From the NCBI GenBank assembly GCA_902562275.1, contig CACESS010000001.1:62001-126000 (forward strand): a DNA stretch of 64,000 bases, written 5' to 3'. Every line of letters starts with the position of its first letter. The stretch's first letter is position 1. This stretch comes from an uncultured Alphaproteobacteria bacterium. GTDB lineage: Bacteria; Pseudomonadota; Alphaproteobacteria; HIMB59; GCA-002718135. Below the pieces are notes generated by a model. The model saw only the letters and a program-made list of their open reading frames with translations, made no database searches and was not told where the DNA came from. Made by a program: the position numbers and the translations under genes. Shown here in pieces: positions 8,262 through 18,654 of the stretch.

Positions 8262-10184
8262 ATGGCAAAAGTAATTGGTATTGATTTAGGTACTACAAAC
8301 TCCTGCGTTGCAGTAATGGACGGTAAGGAAGCAAAAGTAATTGAAAACTCTGAAGGCGGAAGAACAACACCATCAATGGTAGCATTCAGTGACACAAAAG
8401 AAAAACTTGTTGGACAATCAGCTAAAAGACAAGCAGTAACTAATTCTGAGAATACTTTATTTGCCATAAAAAGATTAATCGGAAGAACATTTGAGGATGA
8501 AGCTGTTAAGTCTGACAGCGGACTAGTACCTTATAAAATAGTAAAAGGTGATAACGGTGATGCTTGGGTAGAAGCACGCGGCGATAAATATAGTCCAAGT
8601 CAAATTAGTGCATTTATTTTACAAAAAATGAAAGAGACCGCTGAGTCTTATTTAGGAGACACTGTTACACAAGCAGTTATAACAGTTCCTGCATATTTTA
8701 ATGATGCTCAAAGACAAGCAACAAAAGATGCTGGAAAAATAGCTGGACTAGAAGTCTTAAGAATTATTAACGAGCCTACTGCTGCAGCTTTAGCATATGG
8801 TTTAGATAAAAAGAAAACTGGTACTGTTGCTGTTTATGATCTAGGTGGAGGTACATTTGATATTTCTATCTTAGAAATTGGTGACGGTGTTTTTGAAGTT
8901 AAATCAACCAATGGTGATACGCATCTTGGGGGTGAAGATTTTGATCTTAAAATTATTGATTATCTTGCTGACGAATTCAAAAAAGATAATGGTATTGATT
9001 TACGTTCAGATAAACTTGCCCTTCAACGTTTGAAAGAGGCTGCTGAGAAAGCAAAAATTGAATTATCAAGTTCAACTGAAACAGAAGTTAACTTACCATT
9101 CATAACAGCTGATCAATCTGGTCCTAAACATTTAACGATTAAGTTATCGAGAGCAAAACTTGAAGCTATCGTAGGCGAACTTTTAAACCAAAGTTTAAAA
9201 CCTTGCGAAATGGCACTTAAAGATGCTGGTTTACAAGCTGCAGAAATCGATGATGTTATTTTAGTTGGTGGTATGACAAGAATGCCCAAAGTAACAGAGA
9301 TAGTAAAAAACTTCTTTGGTAAAGAGCCTAATAAAGGTGTTAACCCCGATGAAGTTGTAGCATCTGGTGCTGCTATTCAAGCAGGCGTATTACAAGGTGA
9401 TGTCAAAGATGTATTATTACTTGATGTTACACCTTTATCACTTGGTATTGAAACACTTGGCGGTGTATTTACAAAACTTATTGATAAAAATACAACTATC
9501 CCAACAAAGAAGAGCCAGGTATTTTCTACAGCTGAAGATAACCAGAGTGCAGTAACAATTAGAGTATTTCAAGGTGAAAGAGAAATGGCTGCTGATAACA
9601 AATTACTAGGTCAGTTTGATTTAGTAGGTATTCCACCTGCCGCAAGAGGAATGCCTCAAATTGAAGTAACTTTTGATATCGATGCAAATGGTATTGTAAA
9701 CGTTTCGGCTAAAGACAAATCAACTGGTAAAGAACAACAAATCAAGATCCAGGCTTCTGGTGGATTATCAGATGAAGAGATTGAAAAAATGGTCAAAGAG
9801 GCAGAAGAAAATGCTGAAGCTGACAAAAAGAAAAGAGAAGCTGTTGATACTAGAAACCATGCTGATAGTTTAATTAATGAAACTGAAAAGAATTTAAAAG
9901 AGCACGGAGATAAAATTCCTGAAGCAGATAGAAATAAAATCACAGAGGATATTGAAGAGCTTAAGAAAGTAAAAGACGGTGAGGATTTAGAAGCTATAAA
10001 ATCTAAAACTGAAGCACTTGTTCAGTCATCTCTTAAAATGGGTGAAGCAATTTATAAACAAAGCCCTCAAGGTGCTGGACCTCAACCTGATCCATCTGGT
10101 GCTGAACCATCAGCTGATAATACAAAAGATGAAAAAGTTGTAGATGCTGAATTTGAAGAAGTAGACGAAGATAAAAAAGATTAA
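8262..10184 (+). CDS. dnaK: Molecular chaperone DnaK (Hsp70)
   Basis: ATP-dependent chaperone central to protein folding, working with DnaJ and GrpE encoded on either side. The 640-residue protein starts [14 protein letters not shown] (phosphate 1 motif), has [17 protein letters not shown], the [12 protein letters not shown] linker, [13 protein letters not shown] (phosphate 2), VGGMTRMP, the interdomain [15 protein letters not shown] linker, the beta-sandwich substrate domain and a helical lid. The C-terminus ends in an acidic [11 protein letters not shown] tail, the usual bacterial form. AGAGGA at about 8249-8254 serves as ribosome binding site. Confidence 0.99.
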   Translation: MAKVIGIDLGTTNSCVAVMDGKEAKVIENSEGGRTTPSMVAFSDTKEKLVGQSAKRQAVTNSENTLFAIKRLIGRTFEDEAVKSDSGLVPYKIVKGDNGDAWVEARGDKYSPSQISAFILQKMKETAESYLGDTVTQAVITVPAYFNDAQRQATKDAGKIAGLEVLRIINEPTAAALAYGLDKKKTGTVAVYDLGGGTFDISILEIGDGVFEVKSTNGDTHLGGEDFDLKIIDYLADEFKKDNGIDLRSDKLALQRLKEAAEKAKIELSSSTETEVNLPFITADQSGPKHLTIKLSRAKLEAIVGELLNQSLKPCEMALKDAGLQAAEIDDVILVGGMTRMPKVTEIVKNFFGKEPNKGVNPDEVVASGAAIQAGVLQGDVKDVLLLDVTPLSLGIETLGGVFTKLIDKNTTIPTKKSQVFSTAEDNQSAVTIRVFQGEREMAADNKLLGQFDLVGIPPAARGMPQIEVTFDIDANGIVNVSAKDKSTGKEQQIKIQASGGLSDEEIEKMVKEAEENAEADKKKREAVDTRNHADSLINETEKNLKEHGDKIPEADRNKITEDIEELKKVKDGEDLEAIKSKTEALVQSSLKMGEAIYKQSPQGAGPQPDPSGAEPSADNTKDEKVVDAEFEEVDEDKKD

Positions 10185-10212
10185 CGCTCCATAATTTTTA
10201 TAAGGAGGAGAT

Positions 10213-11346
10213 GTGGCTGATAAAGATTTCTATGAGATACTTGGTGTTCAACGAAATGCCAGTGAAGATGAAATAAAAAAAGCTTATAGAAAACAAGCCA
10301 TGAAATATCATCCTGATCGTAACAAGGATGACAAAACTGCTGAAAGAAAATTCAAAGAAGCAGCTGCTGCTTACGAAATTCTAAAAGATTCAGAAAAAAG
10401 ATCAGCGTATGATCAATATGGACATGATGCTTTTAGACAGGGCGGTATGGGTGGAGCTCAAGGCTTTGGAGATTTTGCAGGTGGCTTTTCTGATATTTTT
10501 GAAGAGTTCTTTGGTGGAGGTTTTGGAGGACAATCATCAAGAAGACGAGGTCCTCAAAGAGGAAGTGATCTTCGTTATAATATGTCCGTTTCACTTTTCG
10601 AAGCTTTCACTGGAAAGAAACCACAAATAAGAATTCCAACATATGTTGGTTGTGATACGTGTGCAGCAACTGGAAGTGCAGATAAATCTGGACCAAGTAC
10701 CTGTTCTACTTGTGGTGGTGCAGGTAAAGTTCGATCGCAACAAGGCTTCTTTTCTATTGAAAGACCATGCCCTACATGTGGAGGAGAAGGTTCAAGTATA
10801 AAAAATCCATGTCTTAAATGTTCAGGATCGGGGAATATAAAAAAGCAAAAAACAATTTCAGTTACTATCCCTGCTGGTGTTGATACAGGTACAAGAATTC
10901 GCATAGCCGGTGAAGGAGAGCCTGGTGAAAGAGGTGCAGAAAATGGAGATCTGTATATTTTTGTTGAAGTTCAAAAAGACAAACTTTTTGAAAGAGAAGA
11001 AGAAAATATATTTTGTGAAATACCAATATCTATTACAACAGCTATTTTAGGCGGTGAAATAGAAGTACCAACAATAGAAGGAAAAAAAGCTAGACTTAAT
11101 ATTCCAGCAGGAACTCAATCTGAAACGCAATTTAGATTACGTGGCAAAGGAATGAGTATACTTCGACAAAGCAGACGCGGAGATATGTATGTGCAAGCTA
11201 ATGTTGAAATACCAGTCAACCTAAATAGTAAACAAAAAGATATTTTGCGAGAGTTCGAAAATGAAGGAGGAACCTCGAAAAAACACAGTCCAAAATCACA
11301 AGGTTTTTTCTCAAAATTAAAAGAAGTTTGGGAAGACTTAACTTAA
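10213..11346 (+). CDS. dnaJ: Chaperone DnaJ (Hsp40)
   Basis: DnaK co-chaperone stimulating its ATPase. The 377 residues show the J domain with YHPDRN (HPD motif), a Gly/Phe-rich linker (about 75-115), four zinc-finger repeats ([32 protein letters not shown]; the first has Ala where Gly is usual) and two C-terminal beta domains. It starts with GTG at 10213, placed by a strong AAGGAGG at 10202-10208. The out-of-frame ATG two bases upstream is not the start. It follows dnaK by 28 bases, likely in the same transcript. Confidence 0.97.
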   Translation: MADKDFYEILGVQRNASEDEIKKAYRKQAMKYHPDRNKDDKTAERKFKEAAAAYEILKDSEKRSAYDQYGHDAFRQGGMGGAQGFGDFAGGFSDIFEEFFGGGFGGQSSRRRGPQRGSDLRYNMSVSLFEAFTGKKPQIRIPTYVGCDTCAATGSADKSGPSTCSTCGGAGKVRSQQGFFSIERPCPTCGGEGSSIKNPCLKCSGSGNIKKQKTISVTIPAGVDTGTRIRIAGEGEPGERGAENGDLYIFVEVQKDKLFEREEENIFCEIPISITTAILGGEIEVPTIEGKKARLNIPAGTQSETQFRLRGKGMSILRQSRRGDMYVQANVEIPVNLNSKQKDILREFENEGGTSKKHSPKSQGFFSKLKEVWEDLT

Positions 11347-11387
11347 TTTCTTTTCAACTTACAGTCACCAAAGTATAAGAAGTTTTT

Positions 11388-12191
11388 ATGGCAAAAATTA
11401 AAATAGCAGTTGCAGGTTGTCTTGGCCGAATGGGTCAGGAAATATCGAAACAAATTTTACAAAATAAAAATTTAGAATTTGTCGGTGGTTTTGAACATAA
11501 AAAACATAAAGATATAAACAAACCCTTAAACAAAGTTTCAAGTATACACTCTGCAAAATTAGTTACAGCTAATGCAGCTCAGTTAATCAAAGAAGCAAAT
11601 GTCATCATTGATTTTACAACACCTGAGTCTACTTTAGATAGTCTTAAGATCGCCTCTGCAAATAAAACAGCAGTTGTTATTGGTACAACTGGGATGACAG
11701 ACGCACAAAAAAAGAAAGTAAAAAGTTATTCAAAAAAAATACCTATACTCATGTCTTCTAACATGAGTTTGGGCGTTAACTTACTATTTAACTTAGTAAA
11801 ACAAACAGCATCAGCCCTAAAGGATACTGATTATGATATTGAAATTGCTGAGACTCATCATAAACATAAAAAAGATGCTCCTTCAGGAACTGCATTATCT
11901 CTTGGCGAGTATGCTGCTGAGGGAAGAAAAACTAAATTAAATAAATCAAAAGTTTTAGACCGCACAAAAAAATTAACTTCAAGAAAAAAAGGTGACATTG
12001 GTTTTTCTGTTACAAGAGGTGGTGAAATTGCAGGTGAACATACTGTAAGCTTTATTGGTGAAAATGATAGAGTTGATTTAGTTCACAAAGCAAACAACAG
12101 ATCAATTTTTGTTACCGGAGCTATTGATGCTGCAGTATTTGTATCAAAGAAAAAAACAGGATTCTTTTCTATGAATGATTTGATTTCCTAA
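11388..12191 (+). CDS. dapB: 4-hydroxy-tetrahydrodipicolinate reductase DapB
   Basis: Lysine/diaminopimelate pathway: NAD(P)H reduction of HTPA to tetrahydrodipicolinate. The 267-residue protein begins with a Rossmann nucleotide loop (VAGCLGRMGQEI), has FTTPESTL, and the catalytic HHKHKKDAPSGTA segment with the general-acid His and the Lys, then a C-terminal DHDP-binding domain ending in the expected FFSMNDL. dnaJ-dapB adjacency recurs in many alphaproteobacteria. It lies 41 bases after dnaJ with no terminator visible between. Confidence 0.95.
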   Translation: MAKIKIAVAGCLGRMGQEISKQILQNKNLEFVGGFEHKKHKDINKPLNKVSSIHSAKLVTANAAQLIKEANVIIDFTTPESTLDSLKIASANKTAVVIGTTGMTDAQKKKVKSYSKKIPILMSSNMSLGVNLLFNLVKQTASALKDTDYDIEIAETHHKHKKDAPSGTALSLGEYAAEGRKTKLNKSKVLDRTKKLTSRKKGDIGFSVTRGGEIAGEHTVSFIGENDRVDLVHKANNRSIFVTGAIDAAVFVSKKKTGFFSMNDLIS

Positions 12192-12217
12192 AAATAATTA
12201 TCTTGAAATTTTAATGT

Positions 12218-13306
12218 ATGAGTAAAGATATTTCTTACTTTCCAGATAGGGAAATTGAGGGTGGTTGGAGGCTAATACCAACTGATCACTCATCAAAAAT
12301 GGCAAACATTGATTTTAATTTCATTGAACTAGAAATAAAACGCCAACAATTGTTTTTTGGAAACCATCCTCAAAGTATAGTTATTATTAAAGATGGTTAT
12401 TTAGTTTATGAAAATCATAGTTTCATGACATTGCAACAAAGTCGTTTTGATATTTGGTCTTGTACAAAATCATTCACTGGAATTGCATGGATGTTTCTTT
12501 TAGAAGAAATAGAAAACAATAAATCTAGCAAAAATTTAGATATAAAATTAGAAACACCTATCTATAATTTTCTTCCAAAAGATTTTATAAAAAATGACTC
12601 AAGAAAAAAAAATATAAATTTACACCATTTATTGTCTATGACTTCAGGTTTAAAAGGAGAAAATAATGATGTTTATGGCTTAGTGACTGGACCTAAAAAC
12701 GGTCCATTTGAATTTGCTATTGGAAAATGTGATAATAGATATGGAAAATCAGTTGACGTCTTATCTTCTGAACCTGGAAAACAATGGGATTACTCTGATC
12801 CAGCAGTTGCCCTGCTTTCATTTATATTTTTCGAAATAACTAAAAAAAACATCCACGAATATTTATATGAAAAACTTTTTAAAATAATTGGTATAGAGAA
12901 TGCTAGTTGGGACGTTCACGGAGGTGGAAATTATTTTGGTCCATTTACATCGTCACATGTTGGTCTTCATATTTCAGCTAGAGATCTATCACGCTTTGGA
13001 TATTTTATGCTCAAAAAAGGACAATGGAATAATGTTCAAATATTACGTTCAGATTACATAGATCTTGCAACTACAAAATCACAAAATTTAAATTCTTCAT
13101 ACGGATATCAGTTCTGGATAAATTCAGATGGTGTTCGATGGCCATCTTTACCAAAGGACACTTATGCTTTAGAAGGATATAACTCTAATAGATGTTATAT
13201 CATACCATCTTATGATTTAATAATAACAAGAATAGGGTCTGGGCCATCAGAATGGAACGAACAAAATTTCGTAAAAAATATTTTCAAAAGTTTTAAAAAA
13301 AATTAA
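12218..13306 (+). CDS. Serine hydrolase, beta-lactamase/PBP class C-like family (PF00144)
   Basis: A 362-residue protein of the AmpC/esterase EstB-like fold. The nucleophile motif SxxK is seen as SCTK (Ser81, Lys84), and WDYSDPAVALL provides the Tyr of the YxN-like second motif (here YSD). The LLSMTSGL segment and GYQFWINSDG are typical of the family. No signal peptide is obvious, so it may be cytoplasmic. Members include esterases, D-amino-acid hydrolases and 6-aminohexanoate-dimer hydrolase-like enzymes; the substrate cannot be assigned here. It ends convergently with the DUF2244 gene, overlapping by 4 bases. Confidence 0.8.
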   Translation: MSKDISYFPDREIEGGWRLIPTDHSSKMANIDFNFIELEIKRQQLFFGNHPQSIVIIKDGYLVYENHSFMTLQQSRFDIWSCTKSFTGIAWMFLLEEIENNKSSKNLDIKLETPIYNFLPKDFIKNDSRKKNINLHHLLSMTSGLKGENNDVYGLVTGPKNGPFEFAIGKCDNRYGKSVDVLSSEPGKQWDYSDPAVALLSFIFFEITKKNIHEYLYEKLFKIIGIENASWDVHGGGNYFGPFTSSHVGLHISARDLSRFGYFMLKKGQWNNVQILRSDYIDLATTKSQNLNSSYGYQFWINSDGVRWPSLPKDTYALEGYNSNRCYIIPSYDLIITRIGSGPSEWNEQNFVKNIFKSFKKN

Positions 13307-13749
13307 TAGAAATTTAATTGTTTTTTAATTCTTAAATACAAGCCTTCTTTTAAATCTGCATGTAAGAAAGTTGCTAACTCAGTTTCTTTATCTGATTCTC
13401 TTATTGATAACTTGGAAGTATTTTTAAATTTTGTAAAAAAAACTTTGGACCAATAAGTGCTGAATTTAGATGAATGTAAAAGTTTATCACCTTTATATTT
13501 TTTAATAGATATTTCTTTTTGATTAATGTTAATTTCATCCTTAATATTTTTTTCTTTGAAATATAAACGGATTAAATAAAAAATTATCAAGTATTCTAGC
13601 CCAAGAAATATAGATACAGGCCATGCACCTTGTACAATAAGAAAAATAGAGAATAATGAAATCCAACTTATAAATATAATTCCTAAAATTAAAAAGACTG
13701 ATTTAGAGCAGCTTTGATAAGGTCTTATATTTTCGTTCATAGAATTCAT
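13303..13749 (-). CDS. DUF2244 family membrane protein
   Basis: A 148-residue protein with two hydrophobic segments (about 17-36 and 42-61) joined by QGAWPVSIFLGLEYLIIFYLI, the most conserved stretch of DUF2244, followed by a soluble domain with a WSKVFF segment (usually W-V). The family is nearly confined to alphaproteobacteria and its function is unknown. It is transcribed towards the serine hydrolase and away from pyc. A 12-bp inverted repeat sits about 60 bases upstream of its start. Confidence 0.75.
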   Translation of the reverse strand: MNSMNENIRPYQSCSKSVFLILGIIFISWISLFSIFLIVQGAWPVSIFLGLEYLIIFYLIRLYFKEKNIKDEININQKEISIKKYKGDKLLHSSKFSTYWSKVFFTKFKNTSKLSIRESDKETELATFLHADLKEGLYLRIKKQLNFY

Positions 13750-13806
13750 TTTTCTACATTAATATAAAAAAACCTTCGTGATAAAGAGACATATGTGCAC
13801 AGATAT

Positions 13807-13839
13807 TAAATTGATAATTTGCAGTTTATTATCAATTTA
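13807..13839. repeat. 12-bp perfect inverted repeat between DUF2244 and pyc
   Basis: TAAATTGATAAT (13807-13818) and its exact complement ATTATCAATTTA (13828-13839) flank a 9-base centre. It lies in the 212-base divergent gap, 58 bases from the DUF2244 start and about 120 from pyc. The arms are AT-rich and no T-run follows, so a transcription-factor operator for either gene is more likely than a terminator. No other clear signal was seen in this gap. Confidence 0.5.
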
Positions 13840-13961
13840 TAATTGCTTCCAAATCCTAAAAAATGGCTAATTTCCTTTGATCTCTTGCTAATTTAGTAAG
13901 GAACATATAGATGCATTCCCGAAAAAATATTAAGTAATAATCCTTATTTAATGGTGGCTTG

Positions 13962-16900
13962 ATGAAAAAGATTGGTAAAATTTTAGCAGCAAACAGAAGT
14001 GAAATTGCTATTCGAATTTTTAGAGCTGCTGAAGAGTCTGGTATTAAAACAGCTGCTATTTATTCTAAAGAAGATCGTTTTGCTATTCACCGATTTAAAA
14101 CGGATGAAAGTTATTTAGTTGGTGAAGGCAAAGGTCCAATTCAAGCATATTTGGATATAGACTCGATTATTAAAATTGCTAAAGATGCAAAGGTTGATGC
14201 TATCCATCCAGGTTATGGATTTTTATCTGAAAGCCCTGAACTGGCTGAGCAGTGTGAAAAAAATGACATAACATTTATTGGACCTAGTAAAGAAATACTA
14301 AAAAGATTTGGAAATAAAACTGAAGCTAAAAAAGTTGCGGAGGAAGCAAAGGTAGGCACCGTTCCGTCTGTTCTTGTAACAAAAGAAAATTTAAAAAGTG
14401 TTGAAAAAGAAGTTGAGAAAATTGGTTACCCAGTAATTGTTAAAGCTAGTTGGGGTGGTGGCGGTCGAGGAATGCGTGTTGTTAGATCAAGCAATGAATT
14501 AATAGATCAAATTACAACTGCACAAAGTGAGTCACTTAAAGCTTTTGGAAAAGATGAAGTATTTATAGAAAAATTTTTAGAAGATGCTGCGCACATTGAA
14601 GTTCAAATTTTAGGTGACAAACACGGAAATATCATACATCTTTTTGAAAGAGATTGTTCTCTTCAAAGAAGGCATCAAAAAATTATTGAAAGAGCACCTG
14701 CACATTTTCTTGAAAATAAAACTCGAGAAGAAATTTGTAACGCTGCTATTAAAATTGCAAAACAAGTTAAATACTTTGGTGCAGGAACTGTTGAATTTTT
14801 GTTTGATAAAAAATCTGGTGAATTTTATTTCATTGAAGTTAACCCAAGAATTCAAGTCGAACACACAGTAACAGAAGAAGTAACTGGCATTGATATTGTG
14901 AAAGCTCAAATTAAAATTGCTGAAGGTGAAAAAATTGGTGGTCACCCAGCACTGCCTAAACAAGAAGACATTCATCTAAATGGATTTGCTATTCAATGTA
15001 GAGTTACTACCGAAGATCCACTTAATAATTTTATGCCCGATTATGGAAAGATAATGACTTACCGCTCGGCAGCTGGTTTTGGAGTGAGATTAGATGCAGC
15101 AAATGCTTCTGCTGGTTCTATTATCACACCCTATTATGATTCTTTACTTGTAAAAGTAACAACTTGGGCAAAGCATCAAGAAGACTGCATTAAAAGAATG
15201 GATAGGGCTTTACGAGAATTTAGAATCAGAGGTGTTAAAACAAATTTAGTATTTCTTGAGTCTCTTATTAACAATAAAGACTTCCTTGAAGGAAACTACA
15301 ATACAAATTTTGTTGATACTAAAAAAGAACTGTATGCTTATAATCCTCAAAAAGATCGAGCATCAAAAATCGTATCTTATCTTGGAAATATAATTGTAAA
15401 TGGCCACAATGATATATCTGGAAGAGTCAGTAATAATTCGACTGTAGAAGTTCAAGTTCCTATTTCAAATATTAAAAGTGAAAAAAATAATTATGTAAAG
15501 GATTTACAAACTTTAGGTCCAGAAAAATTTGCAAAAAAAATAAAAGAAACACCACATACCCTAATTACTGACACAACGATGCGTGATGCACACCAATCGC
15601 TCCTTGCTACAAGAATGAGAACAGATGATCTTGTTAACATCGCTGAATATTATAGTGAAAATCTAAGTACCTTATTCTCATTAGAATGTTGGGGAGGCGC
15701 AACGTTTGATACATCGATGCGTTTTTTAAAAGAAGATCCTTGGGATAGATTAGCAAGATTAAACAAAAGGGCACCTAATCTTCTTAAACAAATGCTCTTT
15801 AGAGGATCTAATGCTGTTGGATATAAAAATTATCCAGATAACGTTGTTAAACACTTCATTCAACAGTCAGCCCAAGCTCGAATTGATGTATTCCGAGTTT
15901 TTGATTCATTAAACCTAATTGATAATATGCGTGTTGCAATTGATGAAGTTCGCAATCAAAATAAAATTTGTGAAGGAACTATCTGTTATACAAATGATGT
16001 AACTGATCCAAATGAGAAAAAATATACATTAAAATATTATATTGATCTTGTTAAAGATTTAGAAAAAGCAGGAGCACATATTATTGCCATTAAAGATATG
16101 GCGGGATTAGCAAAACCTAATGCTATAAAAAAATTAGTTAACGAAATTAAACAAACAACTGATCTTCCAATTCATTTCCATACGCACGATACATCTGGCA
16201 CTTCATCAGCTTCAGTTCTTGCTGCTATTGAGGAAAAGGTCGATATCGTTGATCTTGCAATTGACTCGATGAGTGGACTAACATCACAACCTGCGCTTGG
16301 TTCAATCGTATCTATAATGAAACAAAATCATCAAGACCCAAAACTTGATGAAGAAGCTATAAGAACACTATCTTTATATTGGGAGCAGGTACGTCAAAAT
16401 TATCATGCTTTTGAAACTGATTTTAAAGGCGGAAGTTCTGATGTGTATCTTCACCAAATGCCTGGCGGTCAGTTTACAAATTTAAAAGAACAAGCGAGAT
16501 CATTGGGAATTACAACTGATAAGTGGGGAATGGTTGCTAATAAATATGCAGAGGTAAACCAACTTTTTGGTGATATTGTTAAAGTTACACCTTCTTCTAA
16601 AATTGTAGGTGATATGGCGCTCTATATGATCGCTAATGATTTATCCAAAGAAAATGTGTTAGACCCAAAAAAAGAAATCTCTTTTCCTGCTTCAGTCATC
16701 GAATTTTTTAAAGGGGAGATTGGTATACCTCAAGGAGGCTTTCCAAAAGAACTACAAAAAAAAGTTCTTGGAGATACTAAACCTTTAACAAAAAGACCTG
16801 GGGAAATTTTAGAACCAGTTGATTTAGATAAAGCAGCCAAAAATTTAGAAGATGAAATAGGAATGAAAATTAATCAAACACATCTAGCGTCTTACTTAAT

Positions 16901-17402
16901 GTATCCAAAAGTTTTTAAAGATTATGTTGATCACTTTAAGGAGTTTAGTGATACATCAATTCTTTCAACAGAATTATTTTTTTATGGTCCTCAACAAGAT
17001 AAAGAATACACAATAGAAATTGATAAAGGAAAAAACCTTATCTTAAGATACTTAGCGAAAAGTGAAGTTAATAGTAATGGAAAGTGCTCCGTATTTTTTG
17101 AAATTAACGGACAACCAAGGACAATAGATATAGAAAATAAAGAATTTTCTAAGAATATAACACAAAGAGCAAAAGCGGATGATAATAATGAAGATCATGT
17201 CGGATCTCCTTTGCCAGGCCAAGTAGCTAAAATATTTGTTCAATCAGGTAGTAAGGTGATTAAAGGTGATAAGTTACTAGTGATCGAGGCTATGAAAATG
17301 GAAACTACAATAAACGCTGATAAAAGTGGAACAATCAAATCAATTAATGTTGCATCTGGTGATAATGTGGAAACTAAAGATTTGCTTGTTGAAATTAGCT
17401 AG
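13962..17402 (+). CDS. pyc: Pyruvate carboxylase
   Basis: Anaplerotic, biotin-dependent ATP-driven carboxylation of pyruvate to oxaloacetate. The single polypeptide of 1146 residues has, in order, biotin carboxylase (about 1-450; KASWGGGGRGMR, FIEVNPRIQVEHTVTEE), carboxyltransferase (about 530-800; DTTMRDAHQSLLATRMRT, FHTHDTSG), the PC tetramerisation region, and a C-terminal biotinyl domain with EAMKMET, where Lys1112 is the biotinylation site. A TTG lies directly before the ATG at 13962; I prefer the ATG, with GGTGG at 13953-13957 as ribosome site. The 3' end overlaps the next lipoprotein gene by 8 bases (convergent). Confidence 0.97.
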   Translation: MKKIGKILAANRSEIAIRIFRAAEESGIKTAAIYSKEDRFAIHRFKTDESYLVGEGKGPIQAYLDIDSIIKIAKDAKVDAIHPGYGFLSESPELAEQCEKNDITFIGPSKEILKRFGNKTEAKKVAEEAKVGTVPSVLVTKENLKSVEKEVEKIGYPVIVKASWGGGGRGMRVVRSSNELIDQITTAQSESLKAFGKDEVFIEKFLEDAAHIEVQILGDKHGNIIHLFERDCSLQRRHQKIIERAPAHFLENKTREEICNAAIKIAKQVKYFGAGTVEFLFDKKSGEFYFIEVNPRIQVEHTVTEEVTGIDIVKAQIKIAEGEKIGGHPALPKQEDIHLNGFAIQCRVTTEDPLNNFMPDYGKIMTYRSAAGFGVRLDAANASAGSIITPYYDSLLVKVTTWAKHQEDCIKRMDRALREFRIRGVKTNLVFLESLINNKDFLEGNYNTNFVDTKKELYAYNPQKDRASKIVSYLGNIIVNGHNDISGRVSNNSTVEVQVPISNIKSEKNNYVKDLQTLGPEKFAKKIKETPHTLITDTTMRDAHQSLLATRMRTDDLVNIAEYYSENLSTLFSLECWGGATFDTSMRFLKEDPWDRLARLNKRAPNLLKQMLFRGSNAVGYKNYPDNVVKHFIQQSAQARIDVFRVFDSLNLIDNMRVAIDEVRNQNKICEGTICYTNDVTDPNEKKYTLKYYIDLVKDLEKAGAHIIAIKDMAGLAKPNAIKKLVNEIKQTTDLPIHFHTHDTSGTSSASVLAAIEEKVDIVDLAIDSMSGLTSQPALGSIVSIMKQNHQDPKLDEEAIRTLSLYWEQVRQNYHAFETDFKGGSSDVYLHQMPGGQFTNLKEQARSLGITTDKWGMVANKYAEVNQLFGDIVKVTPSSKIVGDMALYMIANDLSKENVLDPKKEISFPASVIEFFKGEIGIPQGGFPKELQKKVLGDTKPLTKRPGEILEPVDLDKAAKNLEDEIGMKINQTHLASYLMYPKVFKDYVDHFKEFSDTSILSTELFFYGPQQDKEYTIEIDKGKNLILRYLAKSEVNSNGKCSVFFEINGQPRTIDIENKEFSKNITQRAKADDNNEDHVGSPLPGQVAKIFVQSGSKVIKGDKLLVIEAMKMETTINADKSGTIKSINVASGDNVETKDLLVEIS

Positions 17403-17880
17403 TAAAATCGTATTCTTTATAACATTCTTCTATCGAGTTCTTTGTATTTATTAGCTCTCCTAAAGAGTCCCGAAATTCAAAATATTCTACTCTCTTAATA
17501 TTTGAGTTTATATTAAAGAAGATAAACAACCTACATGAACCACTATCATATCGCATCATATGCACCGAGCCATCAGATCGTGCTAAATTAGGCTGTCCCA
17601 GTTTTTGTTTAATCTCAGCAAGTTGTTTTCCCATGAAATTTATTTCTGCGTTTTTTTGCTGCTCCTTAACTATAGTTTTTTCCTCTTTTTTTTCTTCAGT
17701 GATAATTTGTTGTTCTTCAACAATAGTTTTATCTTCAATAATTTCTGGTTCTTTTTTTATAATAGTTTCTTCAACTTTATCTTTTACTACCGCCCCAACT
17801 TTAGCAACTTCTCTTCCAACTTCAATAGTCGTACAGCTAGACAAAAACACTAATGTTAAAAAATAAATTGATAACCGCAT
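17395..17880 (-). CDS. Small lipoprotein with C-terminal SmpA/OmlA-like segment, function unknown
   Basis: A 161-residue predicted lipoprotein: signal peptide with lipobox LSSC (Cys16), then a Glu/Lys/Val-rich, probably coiled or disordered stretch with near-repeats (IVEEQQIITEEKKEEK), and a C-terminal domain from about residue 85 (GKQLAEIKQKLGQPNLARSD) that resembles the start of SmpA/BamE-like folds. I do not recognise a characterised homologue. It converges on pyc and is divergent from upp. Confidence 0.6.
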   Translation of the reverse strand: MRLSIYFLTLVFLSSCTTIEVGREVAKVGAVVKDKVEETIIKKEPEIIEDKTIVEEQQIITEEKKEEKTIVKEQQKNAEINFMGKQLAEIKQKLGQPNLARSDGSVHMMRYDSGSCRLFIFFNINSNIKRVEYFEFRDSLGELINTKNSIEECYKEYDFTS

Positions 17881-17915
17881 TGCTCTTAGTGAGATTTCTA
17901 TATATGTAATCGCAT

Positions 17916-18536
17916 ATGATTACAGTAATTAAATCACCATTCGTTCAATACAAATTAACAATTTTACGAAATAAAAAAACATCAAATACTGTTTTTAGAC
18001 AAACTATGAATGAAATAAGCTATCTCATTGCTTCTGATGTTCTTCAATACGTTCCATTTAAAAAACAAACAATTGAAACACCTCTAAAAAAAATGAGTGG
18101 TACTTCCTTGGGTCAACCCATAATTTTGGTCCCAATTTTACGTGCCGGTTTAGGATTACTTGAGGGGTTTGCAAAATTTTTACCGGAAGCTGAAAAAGGT
18201 CACATAGGTTTATACCGCGACGAACAAACTTATGCGCCTGTAGAATACCTCTTTAAGCTTCCAAGAGTAAAAAATAAAAAAGTGTTAATCCTAGACCCAA
18301 TGTTAGCAACAGGTAATTCATCAATTGCAGCTATCAACCTTATTAAAAACAAAGGCGTTAATATTAAAGATATATTTTTGGTGTCTTTGCTAGCTGCTCC
18401 TGAGGGTATTAAAAATATTCAAAAAAAGCAAAAAGGCATTCATATATTTACATGTAATATTGATGCTAAATTGAATAAAAATAAGTTCATCGTACCGGGC
18501 TTAGGTGACGCAGGCGATAGGTACATGGGTACTTGA
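17916..18536 (+). CDS. upp: Uracil phosphoribosyltransferase
   Basis: Salvages uracil with PRPP to UMP. The 206-residue enzyme shows VPILRAGLGLLEG, the PRPP-binding loop LDPMLATGNSSIAA and the C-terminal uracil loop ending PGLGDAGDRYMGT, all diagnostic of UPRT. It is followed 118 bases later by the BMP-type nucleoside transporter operon, which fits a role in using imported nucleosides together with the cytidine deaminase and phosphorylases at 37-40 kb. It has its own short divergent upstream region shared with the lipoprotein gene. Confidence 0.95.
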   Translation: MITVIKSPFVQYKLTILRNKKTSNTVFRQTMNEISYLIASDVLQYVPFKKQTIETPLKKMSGTSLGQPIILVPILRAGLGLLEGFAKFLPEAEKGHIGLYRDEQTYAPVEYLFKLPRVKNKKVLILDPMLATGNSSIAAINLIKNKGVNIKDIFLVSLLAAPEGIKNIQKKQKGIHIFTCNIDAKLNKNKFIVPGLGDAGDRYMGT

Positions 18537-18624
18537 AGTTATCCATAAAAAAACCTATTAATTAAACATAATCTCATTTTTTTATGCATTTTTTTTTACA
18601 ATAAAATGTTATCTATGAGATATC

Positions 18625-18646
18625 TATAATTCATATTTAAGGGGGA
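18625..18646 (+). promoter_or_regulatory. Candidate -10 element and strong ribosome binding site of the BMP transporter operon
   Basis: TATAAT at 18625-18630 matches the -10 consensus exactly. GGGGGA at 18641-18646 lies 8 bases before the ATG at 18655. No good -35 stands at the right spacing; TTTACA at 18595-18600 is too far upstream. The short leader (about 20 bases) leaves no room for a riboswitch after this -10. Confidence 0.35.
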
Positions 18647-18654
18647 AATTTAGT

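Noticed and set aside
6358-8467. Minus-strand frames opposite hrcA and dnaK starts
   Set aside because: They lie against strongly conserved chaperone genes and show no family motifs of their own.
17605-17866. Phe-rich plus-strand frames opposite the small lipoprotein gene
   Set aside because: They are the complement of Glu/Lys-rich codons in the lipoprotein linker; hydrophobicity is an artefact of strand.
18537-18654. Purine or other riboswitch before the BMP transporter
   Set aside because: The likely transcript leader is only about 20 bases after the TATAAT, and no conserved purine-riboswitch core was seen in the gap.
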